Below are positions 22,506 to 35,452 of a DNA stretch of 64,000 nt, piece after piece. Position 1 is the first letter of the stretch. Every line of letters begins with the position of its first letter. A program made the position numbers and the translations under genes. The notes under the pieces were generated by a model that saw only the letters and a program-made list of their open reading frames with translations, did no database searches and had not been told where the DNA came from. Source of the stretch: Trichinella spiralis (Eukaryota > Nematoda > Enoplea > Trichinellida > Trichinellidae); NCBI GenBank assembly GCA_000181795.3, contig CM012953.1, positions 5,704,110 through 5,768,109 on the forward strand, read 5' to 3'.

Positions 22506-24026
22506 TAAATCTATATTTCAATTGTTCAATTTTATACTTCCAGTTTGCAGCAGAATTTTGAAACTGTCACCGTAAGCGTAAGCTTTTGATCTCTCTTTTT
22601 TTTTGTTGCACTGAGAACAATTCTCGTTTTCAGACGACGACCACAGACAGTGACAGTAATAAATTTTGAAACTGTTACATGATGCAGTATTTGCTTTTTT
22701 TTGAAAAATGATTATTTACGTGAAATAAATGAAATGTCGATTGCAACTTGAAAAATTGGCATATTCGTTTCAGAAGGGACGTTTCAAAAAACCAACAGGC
22801 TCGTAAAAGGTAATTTGCCATCGCATCAGCTGTAACTGCACTTAACTTGAAGCTGTTGCGGTAATGTTTGACATTACAGTATAGAATTTGTACGTAATTT
22901 TCTTTTTAATATACAGAAATTCTATAATTGTAACATTTCAAAAGTGGGGACAGCTGGAAAAATCACATTTTGCGGCAAAATGAACACTGTGCCATTTTCG
23001 CAATTGGAAAAATTGTACAATTTTCATAAGTATAATTATGAAATGGTAATTTTTTAATTTTTTTAGGATTAAAAAATAATCGTTTTTTTAAACTATTGCA
23101 ACTGTAGCGTGCCTGCGAATTGTTGTTTCAGATTTGCATTATCACAAATGTATATTTCGTGTTTTCCAATGTTGCGTTTGCCATATGCTGTTTCTGCAAT
23201 TATTAAAAATGCTATCCATTTTCATATATGTATGCATTTTGCACGAATGTATTTGTATGTATGTATGTATATTTGTTTGTTTGTTTGTTTGTTTTTGTCT
23301 AAATAAAATAATATCGTTTTGTGCGTATAGTTTGCAGAATGTTGAGTTGGTAGCAAAGTAAGGAGGACCGATTGTGCTGTTCGGTGGTGTTTCGTTAGAT
23401 TCGTTTTCTTTAGTGCTTCTGCACATTTTCCTTGTTCGACTGTTGTGCAGTAAAAGAAGCACTTTTTTACATTGAATGTTCTTTTTTTTTAAATTAAAAA
23501 AAACTTAAAAAAATTTAAATATTATTTCATTAAAAAAATTTCAAAAACAATTATCACAGAAGCAAATAAATTATTGCCGTTGTCAGAATGTCATATGCAT
23601 ATATTTATATTAATATATGTATGTATGTAAGTATATCTGTATGATTGAACTGTGCAAAGTGGCATGTGTTTTCAGGTTGTCGATGAAAAATTGCAGAGTT
23701 TGACATGAAAAGTTGTTATTAAGCCACAACTAGTTTTTGTCCATTTGCATTGCGACATTGGCTAGTAGTAATACAAGTAATTTGAAACTGCAAGTGTTTG
23801 TGTAGGCATTTTTGTATTTGTTCGCATAATTATTTTTTTTTTAAATTTATCTATTTTGCCGGCAATCAAAATTATAATGACAATTCATAAAAATCTGACC
23901 AGCGTTGTTAATGCGTCGACGTTCGTTGAAGAGAGATTTATTGCCGCAGCAGTGTGTGAAATGCATTATTGTTTCAGCCGTCGCATTTACCGTGATGCAT
24001 TTTTGCTAATTACATTTTCATGAAAA
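22506..24026. other. Intergenic, nothing recognised
   Basis: Spacer between MPP10 and the multi-homeodomain gene. It contains (TTTG)n at about 23271-23294 and ATGT-type runs near 23247-23265 and 23616-23628. No coding chain was found. The GC-richer stretch 23900-24000 is probably promoter or 5' untranslated sequence of the next gene. Confidence 0.45.
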
Positions 24027-27000
24027 ATGACAACTGAACGAGCGAAAGCATTCGAAGATATGAAGCGCAGTTTGCGCTCTGCAAAGGTAAATTTACCTCG
24101 CTTATGTGCTTCAAATATTACGCCGAATGTTCATTATTTAGTGATTGTTTGTGTGTTTTGCTGAATATTGCTTTGTTTCAGTTGAAATTGCTTTTGCATA
24201 TTTTTTTTTACTCAGTCAAACAGTGGTCAAATGTTGCTGCACATACTGACGTATTATTGATTCTGAAATCGATCAATATGCTTGCTTTGCACACCAAGCC
24301 AAGCGTGCAAATAATTCAAAAACACACTAGCATTATTAAACACACAAACGGCAGCAGTTTAATTCAAAATTCAATATTTCGAAAAGTCTCAGAAGCAATA
24401 GTAAAAAAAAAGTATTCAGTTTTGTATAATTTTTACTTCTGATCTGAAATCAAAATCTGCAGTGAAGAGCAATTGATTTGAAGTGGAGAATATTTTTTTT
24501 TCCACCTCGTTGCACACAAATAATTGGATTTTTCAACGAGCGACAATGATGACCACCATACATTCAATTTTTCAACAGCACTAGCAATAGCATTTCACTT
24601 TTCAGAGCATTTTAAATTCTTTGATCGAAATACTGAATTCAACAAACATACGTGTGTTTGTAATATTGTAAAATTCAAATTCTCAGTTTATATACACATT
24701 CTGATCAGTTATCGACATTAAATTCGACTACAGACAAAACAAAAACATTTGTTCGAATTCAATATTTTCGCGTTAGCTAGCTATTTTATTTTTTACTCTT
24801 TTCAAATGCAATAAGAATAAAAATATATTCTATTATAGAGACTCACAGCACGTAGCTGGATGACTCGACATACGGGTAGTGATGCAAGCTTTCGGCGTAA
24901 GTAAATAGGACAGACATCATGCATATTTTTTGTTCTTTGCTCTTCTTTTTCTTCCAAAATATCCGTTATCCATTTGTTTCAATATCATTTATTATGCAGC
25001 TATGCATCGATTCAGTCCTATTCAAAGAGAAAAATTGTTGAACTTGTTCGCTGCAAACCGATACCCGTCGACCGAAGTGAAAAGAAACCTTGCCGAAGAA
25101 TTCAACGTCAGCATTCACCGGGTAATTCATCTTTTCTTTTTTTCTTTCAAAAATGTTGTTCAATTCAAAATCTACTATATGCAAAAAAATTGAAATAGTT
25201 GAATAATAAATTTATATATTAGAACTTAAAAAATATTTTCTCATTTAATCCCGTTTCTTTTTTAATTAACTATTACAATTGGTGTTCACGTTAAATTTGT
25301 ACCTACTTTACCTGCGGGAGTCTGTACTGTAGCATTTTTGTGATATCTTGTTGAAAGTTTGTCATTTGGTGCGCGCGTGCGGTTTTTGCCCCCCCCATTC
25401 GGCTGCTGTTTTAAATTTATTTTCGTTTGATCTGTTTCAAAAGTTCACTGCATTACTGTTGAATCACGTTCAGTACTAATAACGCATTTAATCAATTAAT
25501 AAAGCGCAATTTTTCTGTTTGCTTTTTTCGGCTACTCTTTGACGCACTGTTACTTACACGACTTTTGTAGATATCTTGTTGGTTCAACGAAAAACGTCGT
25601 GCTCGAAATAACATGGAATCTTGCGGCAGTAGTGGCGGCGAAGGTAAGTTCTGTGGAAATGGAGAATATTTGTGTGTAATTTGTTCTGTCTGTTTTCGGT
25701 CCAACCGGTGCTGAAGCGGCTCCAGCATCACCGCCGAGTGTGCAAAGTATGTTGACTTAGAAAATCATGTTCCAGTTGAAAATTTTATTTTCGTATATTG
25801 TTTTTATCGTTTTGTTTTTTCTTTGAATTTCAGATTTCAGTCGCCAGTTGCTGAGCAAACGGCAGTATGAACGGTTGTCGACTTTGTTCGAGAAGAAAAA
25901 GTACATCTCCGCTACGGAACAAGCAGAACTGTGCTCAGAATTGGGCTTGACAGAAAGTCAAGTACGTCAATAATTGCGTTTGTTGTTATTGTTATTTTTG
26001 CTTGTTTGTTTTTTTGACGCGAGTTGGTTTAATATGCAAATATTTGCCAAATTAATAGCACTTTTCTTCAAAATTACACGTCGCACTTCGCATGCTGTTG
26101 TTGTTAATTTACTTGCGCCAATGGCATTTTTACCGCTTTCTCTTTCTCTCCAAGTCGTTGTTTATTTGTGGAGAAGCAGTTCAAGACAAACAACCCTTTG
26201 TTTGTTGTTTGACATTTGACGTGGAATTGTTTGTCGTAGCTGTGATAATTTTTACCATTCAATTTATGTTCGATGTTGAAAATATTCTCTACCCAACTGC
26301 AGTTGTTTTGTCGATTTCATTTCACAAATTTCAAATTGCTGATTTTCCATTCCAGATTACAAATTGGTTTGTTCACCGCCGTCACAGGCTTCGTAAAAGT
26401 GCTCTTGGAGTTGGTGCGAAACTTGGTGAACGTAAGCTTGTTGTAGTTTATTTAGCTTGATTTATTCGACGAATTGTTTTTTTGTTGCAGGTGAATTGTT
26501 TTCTAAATTTTCTCCGATACAGTTGACAGAATTTTTGCACTTCTTCAACAAGCCTGTAGCTCCATCCAAAGAAGAACTCACCAAAGTCGCTTCTGAGCTT
26601 GATGTTCCAATCAGAAAGGTGAAATCTTTTAAATAATTAAATAAATAAATAATTAATTAATTAATTAATTGTTCCATTCTTTCAGGTTATCAACTGGTTC
26701 AACAGACGAGCGAATGTGCCGAAAATTGAAGTCGACTTTTATGATATTGGTACTTGTTGAAAATTTAATATTTTTTATCAGCTTTTGGATTTAATTTTGT
26801 TGTTGTCAACTTTTATTAGCTGTTACATTTTTTCAGTTAAAATTATTTTATTACTAATCTGTTCAATTGGTGTGGTATATTTCAGAGCCAGGCTTGGTGT
26901 ATGATCAGTCTCCTGCTCAGTCGAACACCGCAAGTGGAGGAGGGCGTGTTACTGCTCGTTGTCAAGAAAGTAAATTTTGAAATGACAACCAAAAACGATG

Positions 27001-27575
27001 TTATTATTTATTGCTGAATGAATTAATGAAATGATTCAGTTCCGGTTGGCAACGAGATCACTGAAAGACAATTGGAAATGTTGGAAATTATGTTTGAAGA
27101 TACTGATGAAGTAGCTCCAGAAATGGTTACTCTGCTGTCTAAAGCGTCTGGTTTAACCCAGGACGAAGTAAGCTATTTCGTGTTTATTATTATTTGATAT
27201 TTTTAATTATTCTATGAAATGTTAAATATATAAATGTATGTAGATCGTTGGTTGGTTCAGAAAGAAATATACTGAAAAGTTGATGGATTCAAGCGTTCAA
27301 GCTCAAGAACTGAGTAAGTTCTACGTCTTTAACGTATCGACTGATAATACGCATATTATAAAATATTGATAATAAATTTTGCATTTTATTTGCTTAAATT
27401 ATTATGATCTGATTTTGCTTTTGGGCATTGTTGTGAAACAGTCTGTATTTTGGGAAAGTTTAAATATTTTTTGATTACAGAAGCGAAAACCCAATTCGAC
27501 AGTGGAAGCGCTTTGAAACGCGGCACTCGTGTTAAAAAGTTTAGGCACGATCCCATGTTTATCTACTATGGGTGA
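24027..27575 (+). CDS. Multi-homeodomain protein with four tandem homeodomains
   Basis: Thirteen exons, all phases consistent, 371 residues: 24027-24086, 24839-24896, 25000-25121, 25571-25643, 25717-25746, 25834-25961, 26356-26431, 26491-26618, 26686-26749, 26886-26969, 27040-27167, 27244-27313, 27481-27575. Four homeodomain-like units lie at about residues 40-95, 115-172, 183-240 and 275-332. Each ends in a helix with Trp-Phe at the usual 48/49 positions: ISCWFNEKRRAR, ITNWFVHRRHRLRK, VINWFNRRANVPK and IVGWFRKKYTEKL. The position equivalent to Asn51 is Glu, His, Arg and Lys respectively, so standard base reading is doubtful. Each unit is cut by a phase-0 intron just before this helix. Family naming is open: divergent nematode multi-homeodomain proteins (HOCHOB, ceh-100-like) or ZHX-like are comparisons only. 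The 30-nt exon 25717-25746 has a weak acceptor and is the least certain piece. Confidence 0.8.
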
Positions 27576-28342
27576 TTTCTTCCATTTTTTATTCAGCGTT
27601 ATTAGGAAATCTGTTCACAGAATGTGCTTTTTTTGTTTTTGTATGAGAAAACAGTTGGTGCGATGGTTCATCTTCATTTTTGAATGAATAAACAGCATTT
27701 CCGGATGTTCAGGGAATGTTTTCGTAAATATTTACAAAAGGGTGCTTGGTTTTTTTAATTTAGAAAATACGCAATTAATTAAATTAGTTGGGAAATGAAA
27801 TCAACAATGCGACCGAATATTATGCGCAGCTACATCACTAACATTACAAATTTTTATTTTAATTTATTTTGTTTACTTAGAATTTTAATCATTTGTGTGA
27901 ATTGCAAAAATTTCCATTCATGAAAATAATGATAAAGCACTGTTACGCCTGATGTCAGTGACTACTTTGTTCATCAAAGCTAAGATTTCAAGTTAATGAG
28001 CATCAATATTTTAAAATAAGGTATACGTTTCATGCCTTTCAATAGTATCATTTTTAACCTACCGATATCCGACATTTTTTTCTAATAAACTGATAATCAG
28101 GTAGACATTGTACTTTAAGTAATTAAAAACATTTTTACTCATAGTAGTCGAAATGTTTATTTCGATTTGTTTCGTAAAGTTTTCAAATTGAATTTATTGA
28201 AATTTGAATGAATGAATTTTGAAATAATTCCACTGCAAAACAATGCGAAACTTTGGATGGAGAAATGTGTTCAATTGTTCTTTTTCTTGTGGCATTTTAG
28301 CGTTAAAAAATGCTTCATTTTGTTAAAGAATTAAATTTTCAG

Positions 28343-28583
28343 ATGGAATGAATTATGAATGTGAAGACTGCGATTTTTTTGCAGCTTTTGATCCGAATGT
28401 TTTGTGTTTGTTTTCTCATCTCTTCAATGTTTCTGAAGAATGGGTATAGCTTGATTTGATTCATTATACTTGTGAAATTATTATTTTTTTTGTTTTCCAC
28501 TTCAGATGGAAAGTTGGATACAAGATTCAATTGAAATATGCCGAGAAATGCATGACTCTCACATGAAAACGATCATCAGTTGA
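28343..28583 (+). CDS. Alternative 3' exons of the multi-homeodomain gene, degenerate fifth homeodomain
   Basis: Two exons, 28343-28443 and 28506-28583, with good acceptors (TTTTCAG, CACTTCAG) and a GTATAG donor between them. The first is entered in phase 1 and left in phase 0, exactly like every helix 1-2 exon of the upstream homeodomains; the second starts in phase 0 with MESWIQDS at the position of IxxWF, and stops after 25 codons. The helix 2-like part is VLCLFSHLFNVSEEW. Exon 27244-27313 ends in phase 1, so it can splice either to 27481 (stop at 27575) or directly to 28343. This is inference from phase and pattern; no transcript is available. Confidence 0.5.
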
Positions 28584-30278
28584 AAACAGTTCACTTTGGG
28601 CATGTCATTAATAATAATAATAATAATATTTTTATTATTTACTTATTGCATAGGGAAATTGCTTATCACATACATGATGAAAATCGTTGTATCTTGTTGT
28701 AAGAGTGATTTTATCACATTCAGCCCACTTCAGAAAAGTGTATCTGATTCAATAATAATAATAAACAACTTAATGTGAATTTAAATATTATGAACGAACA
28801 CTTGAAATTTGTTGTATGCAGCATTGTCCTTTTCGAATTATTTTTCTAAAAATCATTTTGTTGTTATATTGCACAAAAACAACCGATTCCTGATTTCATA
28901 AGTTTGCTCCAACTTAAGGAAAAAAATTTCATATTGCATTGCTACTGACCTAAAAAAAGCATTGATTCTTTTGCATAGCATTATATGTTAGCAAATTTTC
29001 GAATAAAATGTCATCATTACTTTTGCTGAAAAAAGTTCAAAGATGCGCATACATTTTTATGCAAAGAAAATTCCAAACTGCATGTGCAAATCAGGAGGAA
29101 ATGCGAGCAGACTGTGCAAAAATCAATCACTGAAAGAAAACGAGAAATGAAATTTTTTGCTAATATAAAAGCTCAAGCAATAATTGGACAGGTCCATTTC
29201 ATGCACTATATCAAACTGTTCAAAGTGCTGCATATGTGCAATATTTTCAAGTTTTTAAAAATCATTTTTCCGAATTAAACATTATAATCTTATAATCGAT
29301 TATAATGTTAACTAAACGATTAATTAATTCATTTTAAATATATTTAGCATTTTTTACAATGATTTACAACGAATTCTTAATGAAATTTCTACTAATATTA
29401 ATTAATCCTTGATTGTCTTGATTTCTGTGCACAGCATACTGTCTATCTAATAACACATAGGAGGCATAATAAATGAATAACGCGATGCAATCAATATGGT
29501 GGCGATAAAATTTTTCTGATGTCAAGTGAATTACATTTTGGTGTACAGTATCCAGAAAGAATTTGGCACAATTCCATTGCGCTACGTGCGACATACAAAA
29601 TGGGACGTTTTGTTATCGCAAAAAATTACTTCTGAAGTTTTTCATCTGAAACGGCAGTCTGCATGAATTATGATAACATATATTATCTATAAGATATTAT
29701 AATAGTTATGATATTGGAAACAAAAAAATTTTAATTTCATTTCGTATTTCAACCTTTCCTTGATGGGCCATTTTTTGAAATTCTGTCATTACTGAATTGC
29801 ATGGCTAAATTTTTGTATAAATTAATGGTTTGCAACAATTTTTCTATCGCATTTCAATTATTATAGAAATTTTATTAGCACTAGTAATTTTATTACAAAA
29901 CAACTCAAATAAAGATACTTTTCAAGATGATAAAATTTTCAAATAAAACGTCTTGTGTTACTAGCATGGCTAAGGAAATTTTTACACATTAATTACAACA
30001 ATTAATAAATGGGCTCGCCAATAAAATTCTGAACAGCATACGCAAATGGGAGGCGCGCTTGCAAGTGAGCAAATCATGTAAAAATCACATTAAACTGATC
30101 AAAAAACAGAACCTATAAAAATTCAATAAGTCAACAAGCAGAAACTCAGAAGGAATTGTAAAATATTAAAATTTAAATGCAAAAGAATCTTCTCTCGAAC
30201 AGAAATATGTTAAAGCCATTTATGAAAGTCTGTTATTGTTACTGTTAGTGAAAAACACAGAATTTTCAAATTGCACTT
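28584..30278. other. Intergenic, nothing recognised
   Basis: AT-rich space between the multi-homeodomain gene and the 3' end of BRF1. An (AAT)n tract lies at 28608-28630. Short open frames here have no family resemblance and no splice partners. Confidence 0.45.
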
Positions 30279-32659
30279 TCAACCAATTCTGCGCTTGACA
30301 TCGACCGTAGCGAATTTCGGTTTCAGCTTTATCCGCGAAGGTCTCTTTTGAACATTTTCAGAATCCGACGAATCCACTGCTTCTTCAGCTTCTTCGGCTT
30401 GTTTCACTTTTTCAACTATATCTGATACTGGAGTTGTCGCTTCTTCAACTTTCTGCAATTTCTCTTCAAGTTGATCACTCGCGAAAGCGCAAAGGGCTGT
30501 TTCGGGTGCAGATTGAACAGGAGAAGAAACATCTTCAAAATTATCCTCTTCCATCAACACTTCGTAGTTGATCTTTTTCGACAAACGTTTCTCAAACACC
30601 ATCCGCTTTATAGCTTCACCGGGTGTGGCCGCTGTGCCTTCTTCGCCTCTTTTTCTGAAATTTCTTCGACCCTTACTTCCCTCTTCTTTTTCTTGCTCTT
30701 TCAACAACTTTCGCTTTTCGTACTCTTCCATAAATTCACCGTTCACTCTGATCCACAGTTTGGTCTTCAACGCCGCTTCTTCCGGAGTCAGCAAATATCC
30801 GTCCAGCTCGTCGTCATCCAAATCATCAAGCGTGTTCAGTTCGCTGGCATCGGTTTGCTGTGGCTCCAACGTCGAATCGACCGGTCCCTCATCTTCCATG
30901 CTGGTCATTTCAGAAGATGATGATGGTATTATATCCGACCACGATGGCAGCGACATCGACGACGCTTCAGCCGCTTCCCATTCTGACAACCGACTGGCGG
31001 TAGAAGATTCTTCGGGATAATCGACCGAAGCAACTTCATTCGTCACACTGTCTTTGACGGCAGTCTGCTGTTCGTCGTCTGACGACCAACTCGACGCACC
31101 GTAACGACTACGCACTTTCTGCTTCAACGCTAATTGCACCTTTTTCTCCGTTTCCCGAAGTTCCTCGTCAAACGGCTTCAGCTTTTCTTCCAACAATTTC
31201 TGAAATGAATTTATTGAAAAATCACAAATCAAACTGAAATATAATTCAAAGGAAAAAACAAACACTTCAATATAATAATAAAGCATACTTTCATTTCTTC
31301 TTTTTCCATGTTTTTCGTAAATGACGGTGGATCGCACTGTTCAAGAATTTCAAATTTGCAAAACTCGTCCAACGTAAATGATGCAGAAGGGGTAAGACAA
31401 AATTCATCCAGACGCTTGCGCAACACCCCTGCACCGATGTGAACAACACGAACCACATTTTCGATTGTCCTAAACGCTTTCATTCAAATATCACGTCCAT
31501 TCACCAAGATTTACAAATAATTTTCAACACTATATACCAACTATTTCATTCAACAAACAAAATTAACATACACACACTACATAATAAGCATTTTATCCTT
31601 ATTGAATTTACCCACTGATTTGGAAATTTTCTGCAGCAAATTTGGAAAAATTATATTCAAATTTATCAAGTTTACATACTCTTTTTAATAATCTATAAGA
31701 ACTTTTAATTCAAACGAGAGAACATTCGAACATAATGTTCTAAAAAACAAAAGAATTGTAAAATAACTTTTCAATAACCGAGATATTTTCAAATTTTAAA
31801 ATAAAAATACCGATTAAATCCATAATAACGTGCAGCTATAATAAGTGCTGCTCCGCACAGACCAGCTGGCCGTCGTCCATACGTCATCCAGTCGTTCTTC
31901 ATTCTCTGAATCAAACGCAAAGCGAGATGTATCACCTGTTAATAAGAACATCAGAATTTAAAATGCAATTAATATACTCCAATTAAAAATAATACATTAT
32001 GTTTGTGTAACCTGATTTTCTTTGTCCCCGAACCGTAGTTTCTGCGCAAAGCGGAGCACGTAAATGCAAGGATCCGTTGGTGGCAACTTCAAATGCATTT
32101 CACGAGCAAGGAAGCTAAAAGTGCGACCAAGAGTGAAGACATTCACTTCAGCCACGTCACTGAAATCGATCAACATCTGCGGCACGGCATTAAGACGGCA
32201 TGAAATATATAACAAAGATGGAATGACGTGAGACGATTTTCGCCCTCGAGTCAAACTTCTCCCATGCGCAATTTTGTAAAATCTGAATCCTGCTTCAGTA
32301 ACTGCTTGGGATAACTGCAACTGGCTAGCCACGTTTTCCATATGTTTTCGCACTTTGATGTACGTCAGTTCAGTTGATGACAGACTATTCATATTCTATT
32401 ATTTTTTATTTCAATGAACAAAAACGTGAAATGCACAAAACTGTAGACTTACTTTCATTCCAGTCAAGCTTATCGAACTACCATCCTTATGAATAAACTG
32501 GCCCAATAAAACCGACCGACCACCAGCAGTTTCATAAAATTCCACCTCGGAAACAATTGTATTTTCGCTAATTACGTGACCACAATTTCCACAAACATTG
32601 TTTCCCACTGTGCTGTCTTCCACCAACTCTCTGCCACCACATTCTGGACAAGTACTCAT
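30279..32659 (-). CDS. brf1: BRF1-like subunit of TFIIIB
   Basis: Five exons on the minus strand: 32659-32453, 32395-32012, 31935-31811, 31469-31289, 31199-30279; phases agree, 605 residues. BRF1 recruits RNA polymerase III to tRNA and 5S genes together with TBP and BDP1. The N-terminus has a TFIIB-type zinc ribbon with Cys4, Cys7, Cys23 and Cys26. Two cyclin folds follow, about residues 80-185 and 195-290, the second containing [23 protein letters not shown]. After an acidic Ser-rich linker comes the BRF homology block that binds [32 protein letters not shown], then [20 protein letters not shown]. The fourth exon starts inside an upstream ATG open frame; the splice at 31469 keeps the cyclin fold intact, so that ATG is not a start. 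Human BRF1 is 677 residues. Confidence 0.93.
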
Positions 32660-33819
32660 GGCTACGTTTCGAAAAATCGCAATTCTACAAAAGTAAATTC
32701 GTCACAACGCGTAACAAATATTGTATTGCACTAGTGTATATAAATATACACAATTGCATGCTTCAAACAACAAGCATTAAATTAAAACCTCTTTTAATAT
32801 TTCTGTTCATCAAAATTTCCTATAATACACTTACACGGATAAAAAATAACAATAAAAATATCGATCTTAGTCAAAAAATAAGCTAAACCAGTCACAATAC
32901 GATAACAATGCTGAAGTGCAGACATCACTAAATAAATGCAGAAAAATCATGCAAATAATGCAAAAAAATTTACAGCTGAAGCACACTTAACAATACAGAA
33001 AACAACGTGAAACCCTAAAAAAATTAAACTGCATTGTTAACAAACATTTGCTATAAATATTATTCAAAATTAATATTTAAATAATTCAGATACATGTACG
33101 GTACTAAAAAAAATTTCAACTGTAAAAATTATTCTACTACTTAATACTAAATTCTAACATTTCTACATACATAACACTTTAGAAAATCATAAAAACTGAA
33201 GCAGTTTTATGGCAATTACAATAACACTAACTACAAAACTTAATGATGATAAAGTACAAATGATTTGTATCATCACCATAAACATTTGTTTTAAAAACTT
33301 AAATATTATAAAAATAAGATTACCTTAAACAAGCTATAAAATAAAGTATGCAAAATAAATATATTTTTAAAATTTCGAAATACGCACTTTTTGGTAAGAA
33401 AAAGATTTTTCTTGAGATTAAATATGCCTGAGTATTAAGTATTAAAGATTAAAAACTATAAATCACGTAATATATTTGCATTTATACGTTACTCGCCTGT
33501 TAAAAATATTCTTTATCGCAGCAAGTCATGCATATGTATGTATAGGCGTTTGTGTGGATGCAAAGATACAGGAGTATGTACAAAGCAGTGCTGTGGTCAA
33601 ATCAGCTGGAAAATTTTGAAGTCCTTAATTCAATAATAGTGTTTTAAAATATGAATTTCACATTTAAAAAATAACTGTAATTTTTAAACAATATGGTTGA
33701 TATGCCATATGACGATTCGCTGTGCGTCGTAAGTTTTTATTACATGATTATCTCTATTGTTACAGTATTTACAGAAGGAAATACATTAAGTACTTCTGAA
33801 TTTTTTGTTAGATATAATA
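32660..33819. promoter_or_regulatory. Divergent intergenic region, BRF1 and RPN12
   Basis: About 1.16 kb separates the two start codons and has no other gene. A candidate 5' untranslated exon of RPN12 ends at a GTAAGT donor at 33729 and its intron would end at the TTGTTAG acceptor at 33811, nine bases before the RPN12 ATG. Reading the upstream ATG (33693) through this splice meets a stop at once, so it cannot start the protein. Confidence 0.4.
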
Positions 33820-35296
33820 ATGGCAGTGTGTATTGAGAATTTACGAATACATTACAAAACTTTGGTTGATGAATGGGACAAGAAAAGAGAGCAGAGAGAT
33901 TTGAATAAACTGCGATCAACAGTGGAGCAGCTGAAGGTTATTTAGTATTTTTTTGATTAGAAATGTTCATTCTACATTTTAGACTGCTTTTATTGAAGTC
34001 AGCTTTTTACCTACGTCCAAATCCCATGATTTGAAAGATGAAATATTTGTGATGCAGCGTATGTATTATTTGTATTAAAATATCTTTGTATTGCATCTTT
34101 GTGGTGTTGTTTTTATTTTTTTTTTGCATTGTTAATTGTGAGCTTCATTTAATAAGAAATTTTTAGGACATACTTTGGAAATAAGTGTGCTGCTATCCGT
34201 TTTAGAAGAGAATGCGGACAATTTTGAGCGCAGTATGCTTCAGTTGAAACATTATTATGCGGATAAAACGTAAAAATTAAAAACTTTTCTTGTTTTTGTT
34301 CATAGTTATATGAAAACTTTTAGAAAGGCACACAGTAACATTTCCCGTTCTCCCGTAATGTGTGAAATGCTTGGTTTGAATTTAATGTATTTGCTGTCTT
34401 CAAATAATCTTTCTCAATTTCATGAGGTATTTATTTCGTTTCAATGTTTTTAATAATAACAGTGAATGATATATAATTTATTTATTCTTTATGATAATGA
34501 CTTGTTTATTTTGAATAGTTGAAAAAGAGAAAAGTTTTAAGCTTAACTTGAAATTTACTTAAATAATTTACAAACTTGAAAAGTGAGTTTAGTAATTATT
34601 GAATACCGCGAGGATAATAAATGTAGATTTTTCTGTTGTTATATTTACTGATATTATTTTTTATTAGGAACTTGCTCGCATTGATTTGGAAGTGGCACAA
34701 AATAACATATACATTCATTTTCCGGTAAAACTACAAGAATGTATTATTGTTGGGGCATACAGCAAGGTGCAGTGATTTTTTTAGCTCATCATTATTTAAT
34801 TTAGTTTTCGTTTTAGCTGTTTTTATCAAAGGAAAGTCCTCCTTCTCCGTACTATGCTTATTTCATAGAAACATTGTTGTGCAGTGCTAGGTAATACTGA
34901 AAACTTTGATGCAGAATATGTATTCTAGTTTTTTATTTACAGAAGTTTTTGATTATGAATGTGAAAATTAATTTTTTCAGGGAAGCAATAGCGAAAAGCT
35001 TGGAACGAGCATATCGAACTGTGAGTAAAAAGAGTGCGCAGAAATTGCTGTTGTTTAGTGGTCCTGAAGCTGAGTCTCGTCTCGACTGCTACGCTGTTCA
35101 GGTAAACAGCTTTTAGGCGTATTTAATTGTTTTAACTTCAACATACATTTTTCAGAAAGGCTGGAAGATGAATGAAGCACGAAATGCATTTATATTCGAT
35201 GTGGATGAGTCATACGTAAAGGATCGAACTGTCGACTGTGAGAGTTTAATGGACAAACAGTTTGGTTATGCTAAGCAATTGGACATGATTGTTTAA
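33820..35296 (+). CDS. rpn-12: 26S proteasome regulatory subunit RPN12 (PSMD8)
   Basis: Eight exons: 33820-33936, 33983-34058, 34167-34269, 34324-34426, 34668-34766, 34817-34890, 34981-35101, 35156-35296; phases agree, 277 residues. RPN12 is a PCI-domain subunit of the proteasome lid. The match runs full length: YKTLVDEWDKK, VSFLPTSKS, TLEISVLLSVLEENADNFERSMLQLKHYY, MCEMLGLNLMYLLS, FHEELARIDLEVAQNNIYIHFPVKLQE, a PCI winged-helix region near 170-240 with REAIAKSLERAYRTVS and LLFSGPEAE, and the conserved end AKQLDMIV (human ARQLEMIV), which in yeast anchors RPN12 into the lid. The start is the first ATG after the TTGTTAG acceptor. It is convergent with the next gene, with 156 bases between stops. 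Confidence 0.95.
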
Positions 35297-35452
35297 TACA
35301 TTAATTTAATTCAATTTATACAAAGTTTATTTTCTGGAAATTTATTTTTCTGTCATTTAGTTAGAATATTATTAATTAAAACTTATTTCGGAAAAAATGA
35401 AATCTCTGTTGGATGCAAAAACGCTGTTTATTGAAAAAAAAATAATTACTGG

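Noticed and set aside
30471-31020. Plus-strand frames of about 150 codons opposite BRF1
   Set aside because: Shadows of the BRF1 last exon; no start context or domain.
31470-31483. ATG at 31483 as start of a separate BRF1-like gene
   Set aside because: The splice from 31811 to 31469 preserves the second cyclin fold and phase; the ATG lies in the intron.
33693-33728. Upstream ATG as RPN12 start
   Set aside because: Splicing to the next acceptor gives an immediate stop; the family N-terminus begins at 33820.
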